Shown: positions 54,351 to 62,016 of the stretch, in pieces
How the letters are laid out: the number at the start of each line of letters is the position of its first letter
Numbering within the stretch: the first letter of the stretch is position 1
Assembly: GCF_937863485.1 (NCBI RefSeq)
Contig: NZ_CALMFY010000216.1
Coordinates: forward strand, 1-64,000
Direction of reading: 5' to 3'
Source of the DNA: an uncultured Nostoc sp.
GTDB taxonomy: Bacteria > Cyanobacteriota > Cyanobacteriia > Cyanobacteriales > Nostocaceae
DNA length: 64,000 nucleotides
Translations under genes and position numbers: made by a program
The notes under the pieces: model-generated
What the model was told of the DNA's origin: nothing
The model's input: only the letters and a program-made list of their open reading frames with translations
Databases searched by the model: none

Positions 54351-56018
54351 CTATTTTTTAAATTTCATGTTTCCCCAAGTCTTTGTCCCAGCATCAGATT
54401 TTGTAAGGTTTGTTGCGTCAACTTTTCCATCAGGCGCGTAAACGCGTAGCGGTTTGTCGTTAGACATCGCTTGTGTATCGGGTGTGGCAAAATCTGCTAA
54501 AGTTAGCTGCTTGACCTTTTCAATATCGCCTTGTTCAGCTGCTGTTTTCAAATCCCGCTTTAAATGAGCATTTTTAACTGCTTCATCTTTAGAACGCGAA
54601 CTTGTAGCAAAGCATTTTTCAAGGGTGTCGTAGATTCCCACACGACGAGACATTTTCCGAAATTGGCGTTCTGTGTCTAAAAGTTTAGCCATGAGTTCCA
54701 AGTGCATACTATCATCTGCACAGATTTCTTCTAACACAGCCCATTCATCACGACCTAATAGGTTATAGTCAGCACCAGGACGGGGGTCTTGAAATTCTTC
54801 ACCAGTCACTTCTTGATAAATCCGGGGTAAGCTATCATCAAATTCGTGTTTGTCTTCTAGCCAAATGCGGCGAATTTCGCTCATTTCTTCTAGAGTAATT
54901 AGGGTGATGTCGCGCATATTTTCTGGCGCTGTACGACGGGTTTTTGTTTGTGCTTCTAATAATCGTCTTAGCCAATGTTCCCGCCAATATTTGGTGTAGG
55001 GGCCAGGGATTGGTACAACAGTTTTTTCCCCATCTTTATCGCGCTCAAATAGTTGGACATCTCCCCAAATTCTTCTAAAGTCTCTTTTATCCCAGTCTTG
55101 TTTTATGTCTAATTCATTGCGAATATCTAATAGAGGCTGCATCCATTCTTTCTCTTCATCATTTTGGATCATTGCCTCCATCGATTTATCCTTACTAACG
55201 ATTGTGCAAACCCAGCAGCCAAATCGGGAATCACCACAGCTAGGAGTAGAAGTATCAACAACTAATGGACATTCATTATCTGCTGTAGCACCTCGATACA
55301 TGGTGAACAAGTCTTTGTTGCTATATCCCCAAGAATTTTGCCACTGATTTAAGTAAATCCAAACTTCATCAGTACGCCAATCTTCGATAGGAAGATAAAT
55401 CAATGAGTTAGGTCGGTTGGGATTAGTATTTATGTGATCACGTACCCGCCATTCTCTATGTTTAGCCATCGTAGCAGCACGTTTAGTACTTTCAGCCTTG
55501 CGTGTACCTAAGACAAGAATTACTTCACCACTAGACCTAATAACTGCACGGATAAAGCTGTCAGATGGTTGAATTTTAAGGCGTTCAGTACACCATCTAA
55601 ATCTGTTTCGCGGCGCTGGGTAGCCTTTCCCAATTAAGTTTACCCAAAAGGTATCCTTAATTGCAGGATAAAGCAAATGGGGTTCAATTGGCATTTCTTG
55701 CTCTTTAGCAGCAGCTTTCATCTGTTCTAAAGAGTTACGTACCCAAACAGAAACCACAGGGTTTTCTACCAGCGTATCAGTTGTAATAACATGGATTGTT
55801 TTAGTTCTCTTTTCCTGGGGGAGTGCTGCGATCGCATTCCAGATAAGCTGTAAAGTGGCAGTACTATCTTTTCCGCCTGAATAGCCCACCACCCAAGGTA
55901 TCTCATCTAAACAATACAATTCTTGAATTTCAGTGGTGAGAGCTTGGATATAGTCCACTAACTCTGCTACAGTACGTGCTTGCTGAACTTTATTTTCTGG
56001 TTGTTGTGCTGTAGTCAT
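54351..56018 (-). CDS. dndC: DNA phosphorothioation sulfurtransferase DndC
   Basis: 555 residues, PAPS-reductase/N-type ATP pyrophosphatase fold, transferring sulfur to the DNA backbone in phosphorothioation. The PP-loop VVGYSGGKDSTATL is at about 43-56. NECPLVVDTSTPSCGDSRFG then CWVC holds the four Cys for an iron-sulfur cluster (near 253-275). Length is normal. Near the C-terminus, residues AMSNDKPLRVYA are encoded exactly by a 36-bp dispersed repeat. It is the first gene of the minus-strand dnd set, with dndB divergent, 181 bp away. No dndA is in the window, so the sulfur donor is likely encoded elsewhere. Confidence 0.95.
   Translation of the reverse strand: MTTAQQPENKVQQARTVAELVDYIQALTTEIQELYCLDEIPWVVGYSGGKDSTATLQLIWNAIAALPQEKRTKTIHVITTDTLVENPVVSVWVRNSLEQMKAAAKEQEMPIEPHLLYPAIKDTFWVNLIGKGYPAPRNRFRWCTERLKIQPSDSFIRAVIRSSGEVILVLGTRKAESTKRAATMAKHREWRVRDHINTNPNRPNSLIYLPIEDWRTDEVWIYLNQWQNSWGYSNKDLFTMYRGATADNECPLVVDTSTPSCGDSRFGCWVCTIVSKDKSMEAMIQNDEEKEWMQPLLDIRNELDIKQDWDKRDFRRIWGDVQLFERDKDGEKTVVPIPGPYTKYWREHWLRRLLEAQTKTRRTAPENMRDITLITLEEMSEIRRIWLEDKHEFDDSLPRIYQEVTGEEFQDPRPGADYNLLGRDEWAVLEEICADDSMHLELMAKLLDTERQFRKMSRRVGIYDTLEKCFATSSRSKDEAVKNAHLKRDLKTAAEQGDIEKVKQLTLADFATPDTQAMSNDKPLRVYAPDGKVDATNLTKSDAGTKTWGNMKFKK
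54436..54471. repeat. 36-bp small dispersed repeat inside dndC, copy B
   Basis: Matches the unit at 51559-51594 in 34 of 36 positions. It is exactly twelve codons and in frame, giving the peptide AMSNDKPLRVYA in the C-terminal region of DndC. The flanking protein sequence is unremarkable. This is a clear case of a dispersed repeat serving as coding sequence. Confidence 0.9.
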
Positions 56019-56199
56019 TTCTCCTTCTCTCTGGAAACACTGGCGTAATATCCGGGCGAATAGGGCGAATAGAATTCGCGGCTACACAGACAAAACCCAC
56101 CTCCGTGGGTTGAATAAAAGTTTTTAAAAACTTTACTACTAATATCCAATTTTTTGGATAATTAAACAACATAATCCTATTCTGTTTTTAAAATTTAAC
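56019..56199. promoter_or_regulatory. Divergent dndC/dndB control region
   Basis: 181 bp between the divergent dndC and dndB starts must hold both promoters. It contains a dispersed-repeat type hairpin, AACCCAC (56094-56100) and GTGGGTT (56105-56111) with CTCC loop, and an AT-rich half with ATCCAATTTTTTGGAT (56145-56160). No GTTACC-type site like those upstream of the XRE gene is visible here. I do not place a -10 or -35. Confidence 0.6.
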
Positions 56200-57798
56200 A
56201 TGAAAGAGAGTGCATCTAACCCAACTGCTGACATCGCTAGAGAGTACCTGGAGCGAGAAAACAAGGAAAAACAGGTACTTTCTTTACTGCTGGAAAACTT
56301 TTTAGGGAGAAAAGATCAGATTCTCGTTCAAAAAACCGAGATGGGTGGTACTGAGGCTTATGTTAGCTCTGTTACACTGGAATGGTTTGCAGGTCGTGTT
56401 CACTTTGCCTCTGGCTTACCTCTGTTTCAAAAAAAGTATAATCCAGAGACTGATAATGTCGAGATAGACGCAGATAGTATTGATGAAATTCAGCAGCGTC
56501 CCCTTGATTGGTCACGTCAAGCGCCGCTAGTGCAGTATTTAGCCGCTCGACAAAATCATAAATTTCCACCAGTGCTGGTGGTGATTAATCAACCGTGGGT
56601 GGATAATCCCAAAGCTGCTGAGTGGGATAGTGAAGGACGCGCCACAAAATCTACTACTGATTTTATACCCCTAGATAAAGACGGTAAGGTAGGTCTGTTA
56701 AATATTTCTGAAGATGATGTGACTATTTATGCGTTAGATGGTCAACACCGATTAATGGGTGTACAGGGGTTGATGGAGTTAATCAAAACTCGTAAACTCC
56801 AGCGCTATAAAAAAGATAAAGGTGCTGATGACAGTTTTATTACAGTAAATGATTTGATAGAAAAATACCAAGTAGACCTTGCTTACTTGCAAAATTTACC
56901 CAAGGAAAAAATTGGTATTGAGTTCATCTGTGCGGTAGCGGCTGGGGAAACTCGCACCCAGGCGAGGCGGAGGGTGAGATCGATTTTTGTTCATGTGAAC
57001 CTGATGGCTGCACCCTTAACTAAAGGGCAACTAACACAGTTGAATGAAGATGATGGTTTTGCGATCGTTGCTAGAAAAATTGCAGTTACACATCCACTAT
57101 TAGAACAACGACAAGAGCGCAATCCCCGCGTTAATTGGAATAGTGCAACAGTGGCTTCCAATTCTACAGTTTTAACGACTTTGCAAGCTCTGCAAGATAT
57201 GTCTGAGCGATATTTGGGTCAAAAGTTCCCCCACTGGAAACCCTTGGAGAAAGGTCTAATTCCCATGCGTCCAGAGGATGAAGAACTTGAGCAGGGAATT
57301 GAGGAATTCAGGAAGCTATTTGATTATTTAGCTAGTCTTTCCAGTTATAAAATTTTAGAACACGAGGATACACCAGCTTTGCGGAGGTTCAGCTTTGAGA
57401 AGGATGGAGGTGAAGGAAATATGCTTTTCCGTCCGGTTGCTCAAGTTGCATTGGCGCAAGCGTTGGGAATTTTGGTCTTTAAAAAAGGTTTCTCACTGGC
57501 AGATATTTTTAAGAAACTGCGGAAGTTTGACCAGCAAGGTGGTTTTAGTGGTATGGAATATCCCCAATCTCTGTGGTATGGGGTTTTGTATGACCCAAAT
57601 AAAAAGCGGGTGCAGGTTGCTGGACGAGATTTGGCGGCGAAGTTATTGGTTTATATCCTGGGTGGAATTCAGGAACAGATGGAACGTGCTGAACTTCGTA
57701 AGGTTTTAGCTGATGCTAGGACTGTGGAAGATAAAACTATAAATTTTGATGGCGAGTTTGTTGAACCCAAGCAAGTAGGACTTCCATCTGTCCTGTAA
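56200..57798 (+). CDS. dndB: DndB-like DGQHR-domain protein
   Basis: 532 residues with the DGQHR motif VTIYALDGQHRLMGVQGL at about 174-190, the hallmark of DndB and related Dnd proteins. Also seen: PPVLVVINQPWVDNPKAAEW and a long helical C-terminal half (EEFRKLFDYLASLSSYKILE). In described systems DndB binds DNA and tunes or represses dnd expression. This protein is longer than typical DndB (about 360 residues), so it may be a DGQHR relative rather than DndB itself. It is divergent from dndC. Confidence 0.8.
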   Translation: MKESASNPTADIAREYLERENKEKQVLSLLLENFLGRKDQILVQKTEMGGTEAYVSSVTLEWFAGRVHFASGLPLFQKKYNPETDNVEIDADSIDEIQQRPLDWSRQAPLVQYLAARQNHKFPPVLVVINQPWVDNPKAAEWDSEGRATKSTTDFIPLDKDGKVGLLNISEDDVTIYALDGQHRLMGVQGLMELIKTRKLQRYKKDKGADDSFITVNDLIEKYQVDLAYLQNLPKEKIGIEFICAVAAGETRTQARRRVRSIFVHVNLMAAPLTKGQLTQLNEDDGFAIVARKIAVTHPLLEQRQERNPRVNWNSATVASNSTVLTTLQALQDMSERYLGQKFPHWKPLEKGLIPMRPEDEELEQGIEEFRKLFDYLASLSSYKILEHEDTPALRRFSFEKDGGEGNMLFRPVAQVALAQALGILVFKKGFSLADIFKKLRKFDQQGGFSGMEYPQSLWYGVLYDPNKKRVQVAGRDLAAKLLVYILGGIQEQMERAELRKVLADARTVEDKTINFDGEFVEPKQVGLPSVL

Positions 57799-57921
57799 GG
57801 ATTGTATATAAGATGACGTTTCTGTAGTTGCATTTAGCCAAAGTACGAGTGTATAATTTTGTGAGTGTCCAGTTGGGCATAAAACATAAGCAAGGCGTTC
57901 TGTAGAGCGCAGGAAAAATAA

Positions 57922-59127
57922 ATGGCTACAAAAATAACAGCTCCTTTCTTCGCTACTGCTGCTTGTAAAGCATACAAAGAGGATAAAGAGTCCAGTCGAG
58001 TAATTTGGAATCTAACAGTCCCTCTATGCCAAGTGCCTCAAGGTTTGCCTCTAGATCCCAATGCCAGACTAGCCAACGAAAATCGGCGGACTGTAAAGAG
58101 TATGTTGACTACTCTGGCACAAAAGCCAGAAGAGTTTATTTTCTATAACAATGGAATTTTAATTGTTGCAGACTCAATACAGGTTAAAGGTCATGGTACC
58201 GGTGGAGGATTTGACGTTGAGCTTTTACTTGTTAGTCCTGAGGAAGGACAGGAAGACAATTTCATAGGTAATGGTATCGTAAATGGTGGGCACACTTACA
58301 CTGCTATCACAAAAGCCCGCAGTCATTACGATAAATTAAAATCAAAAGGATCTAAACCAAAACTTAACCAACAAACTGGTAAGGCTGACTACTCAGAGTT
58401 GGAAGATGCTAGTGTGCAAATTTTTGTGCTGGTCAACATCAGCCAAGAAGAAATATCAAATATCAGCAGGTATCGTAATACTAGTGAGAGTGTTGAGGAG
58501 TTTAGTCTTAAAAACCTAGCTAAAGATTGGGACATCATCGAAGAATACCTTCCTGCTGGATGTAAATCTTATGTTGCTTTCAGAGAGGGTGAAAATAAGC
58601 AATTTGATGTGACTGATTTGGTTCGTCGCCTTGCTTGCATTAATAATAAGTTGTACCCCTGGCGAGGTTCAGACGGTTCACCTAAAAATCCTAGTGCAAC
58701 TTGCTCTGCATACGGAACTCTCATTAAGAATTGGAAAAAGGAAGACTTTAGGGAGATTGTGCCTTTACTTAAAGATATACTCTATATTGAGGAGTGCCTT
58801 CGTGATGAGTATGATCGGCAAAAAGGGCTGAGTAAGCTAAACGGCGTTGAAAAGAAGACTTATCAGTTCATCACAGGTAAGCAATTTAATCACACCCTTC
58901 CCATTACTTTCGTATTTCCTATTCTTGCAGCCTTCCGTGTATTTATCAAAGATGGAAAGTGGGAGAGTCCTATTGAAAAGTTATGGGATGAAATGGGAAA
59001 CACCCTCCTGAATAACTTGCTAACCGCCTACAGAAATGAGGGTAGGGGAAATCCAGCCGCCTTTGGGCGTTCTGCTTCAACATGGTCTAACCTTCTTTTA
59101 GTTCCCATGTTGAAGTTAACTGAATAG
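57922..59127 (+). CDS. AIPR-family protein (abortive-infection phage resistance)
   Basis: 401 residues. It matches the AIPR pattern: KPEEFIFYNNGILIVADSIQ near residue 70, GNGIVNGGHTYTAITKA near 120, VQIFVLVNISQEEISNISRY and RNTSESVEEFSLKNLAKDWD (about 175-215), and a C-terminal helical region. AIPR proteins are linked to phage exclusion but their mechanism is poorly known. It follows dndB by 123 bp on the same strand, so it may be part of the Dnd defence. Start ATG at 57922. Confidence 0.75.
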   Translation: MATKITAPFFATAACKAYKEDKESSRVIWNLTVPLCQVPQGLPLDPNARLANENRRTVKSMLTTLAQKPEEFIFYNNGILIVADSIQVKGHGTGGGFDVELLLVSPEEGQEDNFIGNGIVNGGHTYTAITKARSHYDKLKSKGSKPKLNQQTGKADYSELEDASVQIFVLVNISQEEISNISRYRNTSESVEEFSLKNLAKDWDIIEEYLPAGCKSYVAFREGENKQFDVTDLVRRLACINNKLYPWRGSDGSPKNPSATCSAYGTLIKNWKKEDFREIVPLLKDILYIEECLRDEYDRQKGLSKLNGVEKKTYQFITGKQFNHTLPITFVFPILAAFRVFIKDGKWESPIEKLWDEMGNTLLNNLLTAYRNEGRGNPAAFGRSASTWSNLLLVPMLKLTE

Positions 59128-59151
59128 TTAAACTTACCTGAGCGTTAATAA

Positions 59152-59191
59152 CTATACCCATATTGGCAGTTAAACTCTTATATGGGTATAG
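59152..59191. terminator. Bidirectional hairpin between convergent genes
   Basis: CTATACCCATAT (59152-59163) pairs perfectly with ATATGGGTATAG (59180-59191), a 12-bp stem with a 16-base loop. It lies between the AIPR gene (ends 59127) and the HNH gene on the other strand (ends 59205), as expected for a shared terminator, although T-runs are modest. Confidence 0.75.
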
Positions 59192-59204
59192 CTTGATATT
59201 TATT

Positions 59205-60185
59205 TCATCTTAATTGAAATACGTTTTGGCGATGCCATTGAAGTGCTTCCAGTTCTGGAAAATGTTGCTCTGTGTTTGGTAAAACTATTGTTTCACCATG
59301 AAAATCTTTCATAGGTTTAGCATGGGGAGATGCTTCTTCCAAATCATTAGTAACTATAATTTTGTATTGCTCATCTACAGCAAACCAACCCCTATCAAAT
59401 GCCCAATGATGGTTTTTACACAGTGCTATTCCATTATGGATTCTACTGTCATAGAATTGTGAGAATGGCTTGATGTGTGCGCCATCAACGATATTTTGAC
59501 TTACAGATTTAGTTACTTTTAGCCCACAAAAAGCGCATTTGTAATCATAAATATTTACAATTGCTTTTCTGAAAAAAGCATTTCTAATTACTGCTTTTCT
59601 TAACCTCCATGTAGGATTAGCATCTAAATTACTATAATCAATAGTTTTGTCTATTTTTAAGGGGATATCTTGAAAATTTTGGTTAATGTTTAAAAAATTT
59701 TCTATCGTATTATCTTCAGGTGGAAGCCAAGCTGAAACAAGTGCATCAATTAATATTTGCCTAGAAATTTGATCTTTAATGAAATTAAATAGTTCCTCAT
59801 CAAAATATGCATAGTCAACATCTTCCTTAAGTTTGGGAATTGTTTGCGGACGACCACCATCATATCTAGAACTATACTTGAGATGCCAAAATTTCCCCTG
59901 ATCATTTTTTAGATGAAAAAAAGGAAGGGCAAAATCACTTCCCTTAAAAGTACTAGATGCAAGTACTTCCCAATACTTCTTGAAGGTATCAATCAATTCA
60001 TCTGATATGGTGATACGATTATCTGTTATTAAATGTTGTGTAAATAGGTCAATTATAGATAAAAGTAATATGGGTTTATTAAGAGCATCACCCTTTTTCT
60101 GAGTTTTATATACCTTAATATGAGAAAAACATTCACAATAATAAACTAAACTACGCTGATTTGCTGGCTGTTGTGCTTTACTCAT
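59205..60185 (-). CDS. HNH endonuclease with sulfur-binding-domain-like N-terminus
   Basis: 326 residues. C-terminal HNH domain (about 215-275): CAFCGLKVTKSVSQNIVDGA, then HIKPFSQFYDSRIHNGIALC and KNHHWAFD, holding the His-Asn-His and zinc Cys. The N-terminal domain has KPILLL (37-42), ALPFFHLKND (86-95) and KFW (98-100). This pattern resembles the phosphorothioate-binding domains of ScoMcrA/SprMcrA-type type IV enzymes (a KP-LLL helix, a (Y/F)PF-x-L strand, then FW). It follows the dnd-associated small protein by 9 bp, so they form an operon. PT-dependent cleavage is inference. No family hit could be run. Confidence 0.8.
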   Translation of the reverse strand: MSKAQQPANQRSLVYYCECFSHIKVYKTQKKGDALNKPILLLSIIDLFTQHLITDNRITISDELIDTFKKYWEVLASSTFKGSDFALPFFHLKNDQGKFWHLKYSSRYDGGRPQTIPKLKEDVDYAYFDEELFNFIKDQISRQILIDALVSAWLPPEDNTIENFLNINQNFQDIPLKIDKTIDYSNLDANPTWRLRKAVIRNAFFRKAIVNIYDYKCAFCGLKVTKSVSQNIVDGAHIKPFSQFYDSRIHNGIALCKNHHWAFDRGWFAVDEQYKIIVTNDLEEASPHAKPMKDFHGETIVLPNTEQHFPELEALQWHRQNVFQLR

Positions 60186-60194
60186 TATGATGAT

Positions 60195-60668
60195 TTATGA
60201 AAGAAATTTGCTTAAATCAAAATCCTCTTCTTCGGAGTTATCTTGAAACCTTTCATGACTGAGAATCAATAAAATTCTTTCAGAATAATCTACTGCACCC
60301 CGGATTTCTGATTGTAATATTTCAAGTCCACCATTGGCATATTCTTCAAAAATATAATTACGTTTTTCGTTATTGTTTCCTTCTTGGAGAGATAAAACTT
60401 TTATATCTTGAGTTTCAGCAATTGCTATTAAATTTATTACCGTATTATATCCCCTGACTATAAACTGTTCTTGGGGTATTGGCGACGGTTCTCTTTTAGA
60501 AATCTCTCCCAAAGCCACCCGCTTTTTATGCTTTGCACCCAAAGCTGCTGCAAACACAATTACATCAGCAAAAGTCTGAAAAGGGCCTGTTCCACCATCT
60601 GAAGATGTTAAATCTTTCACCAACTCAGCCTTATCTTTAGCAACCCTGATTCTGCCAGTTTCAGCCAT
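60195..60668 (-). CDS. DNA phosphorothioation-associated protein 4
   Basis: 157 residues. It matches the small Dnd-associated family: RIRVAKDKAELVKDLT, GPFQTFADVIVFAAALGAKH, KKRVALGEISKREPSPIPQE, FIVRGYNTVINLIAIAE and FEEYANGGLEILQSEIRGAV in that order. Function is unknown; the family is found near dnd genes and in related defence clusters. It lies 9 bp upstream of the HNH endonuclease gene on the same strand, making a two-gene operon separate from dndCDE. It could act as a partner or regulator of the nuclease. Confidence 0.85.
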   Translation of the reverse strand: MAETGRIRVAKDKAELVKDLTSSDGGTGPFQTFADVIVFAAALGAKHKKRVALGEISKREPSPIPQEQFIVRGYNTVINLIAIAETQDIKVLSLQEGNNNEKRNYIFEEYANGGLEILQSEIRGAVDYSERILLILSHERFQDNSEEEDFDLSKFLS

Positions 60669-60781
60669 GATACTAATATTTACATTGTTGCTATTTTAAC
60701 CGAAAGCCAAAAGCGATGCCTACAGCGGGCTTTGCCTACGCACATTTGAGATATTATTTTATACTAGTGTATAAGCGATCG

Positions 60782-61336
60782 CTAAATAAACAAATTATCC
60801 ACTAACATAGTCCATCTTGGTACTGCGGGTTCAGCTTCCGCCACCTCACCACGGCGATACACTTGTGGTTCTTCAGGATCACCAGCACGATATACTCTAA
60901 TAACTTCCTCTTTGAGTACATCCACATCCTAAACTACCAAAGTACCCGCCACAAAATAATCACAACGTTTGCTAGCCATATCTTTCTCTGCTGTCTCACC
61001 ATAATCATTTTCACTTCTCACCTCAGCAGCAAACACAGGCGCACCATTGAGGAATCTCCCACCTGTAGGTTTACCAGTATAAAATGCGGCATCAGGACTT
61101 AAAGAACGACGATTAGGGAGATTGACAAGAAAACCGACATTATCAGGCAAAGCATAACCACTTTTTGTCAGACGTTCATAATCCCGTAGACTTGCGTAAA
61201 TTTCACCGCCTGCACGTCCTGGTAAAAACCCAATTGGAGACATCAGCATCAATTTTCCATTGACAATCTCTGCTTTACAATTGTCAGGTAAGTGGTACAA
61301 ATCTTCAATAGTTGCTTCAGTTTTAATACTCATCAA
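60782..61336 (-). pseudogene. Uma2 gene with a single in-frame amber codon
   Basis: From MMSIKTEATIEDLYHLPDNC the frame gives a normal Uma2 core (NGKLMLMSPIGFLPGRAG, SPDAAFYTG, VFAAEVRSENDYG) up to VAGTLVV. There TAG (60929-60931) stands where Uma2 proteins usually have Trp in LVVWDVD. The same frame continues DVDVLKEEVIRVYRAGDPEE to WTMLVDNLFI and TAG at 60782. Except for that stop the 185-codon gene is intact. All nuclease residues lie before the stop. Readthrough, recent loss or a sequencing error are all possible. Confidence 0.85.
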
Positions 61337-61434
61337 ACATCTTCTAATTAGTTAACGATAACCTGAATTTCAGCATCTTATCTCCTCTCTTCCCTCCGCG
61401 TCCTCTGCGCTTTGGCGGTTCGTTTCTCCAAAAC

Positions 61435-62004
61435 TTATATTGCAAACAGAACATCCTCATAAACCAAAGAAATAGGAAAGTGAAAATCAACACTAGTTAA
61501 ATTAACTTCATCCCCTTCTTCATAAGGATGTAACTCCCAAATTCCTTTATCATTTAACCGAAAACAATCTAAACTGACTTTTTCAGCGTCAATGAGGACA
61601 TATTCTTGCAGAGTCTCGATACGGCGATACTGTGTAAATTTACGACCTCTGTCGTAAGCTTCTGTACTAAGAGAGAGAACTTCGACAATTAGACAAGGAT
61701 ACTGAATAAATTTAATAGCTTGTCTGTCCCTTTCATCACAACTCACCACAACATCCGGGTAGTGAAACGGCCCGTTCTCAGATACACCTACTTTTGCATC
61801 TGCCATAAAAGCGCGACACGAACCCCCTCGTAAGTGGCTTTTTAACGCCGAAGCCAAATTGAGAGCAATACTAGTATGGGGAATAGTACCCCCAGTCATG
61901 GCGAAGACTTCACCATTGATATATTCGTATTTAATATCTTGGTGTTCTTCCCATTCCAAGTATTCCTGGGGAGTCATATACTTTCCGTCTGGACTCGCAA
62001 TCAT
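61435..62004 (-). CDS. Uma2 family (DUF820) protein
   Basis: 189 residues with an intact nuclease-like core: TPQEYLEWEEHQDIKYEYIN (N-terminal substrate region), YPDVVVSCDERD (acidic residue near 107) and LIVEVLSLSTEAYDRG (Glu near 125). RIETLQEYVLIDAEKVSLDC near residue 155 is typical of the family. It starts 12 bp downstream of the ATPase gene's stop on the same strand, so it may be co-transcribed with it. Function unproven. It is one of five Uma2 loci in this window. Confidence 0.85.
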   Translation of the reverse strand: MIASPDGKYMTPQEYLEWEEHQDIKYEYINGEVFAMTGGTIPHTSIALNLASALKSHLRGGSCRAFMADAKVGVSENGPFHYPDVVVSCDERDRQAIKFIQYPCLIVEVLSLSTEAYDRGRKFTQYRRIETLQEYVLIDAEKVSLDCFRLNDKGIWELHPYEEGDEVNLTSVDFHFPISLVYEDVLFAI

Positions 62005-62016
62005 ATACTTTATCCT

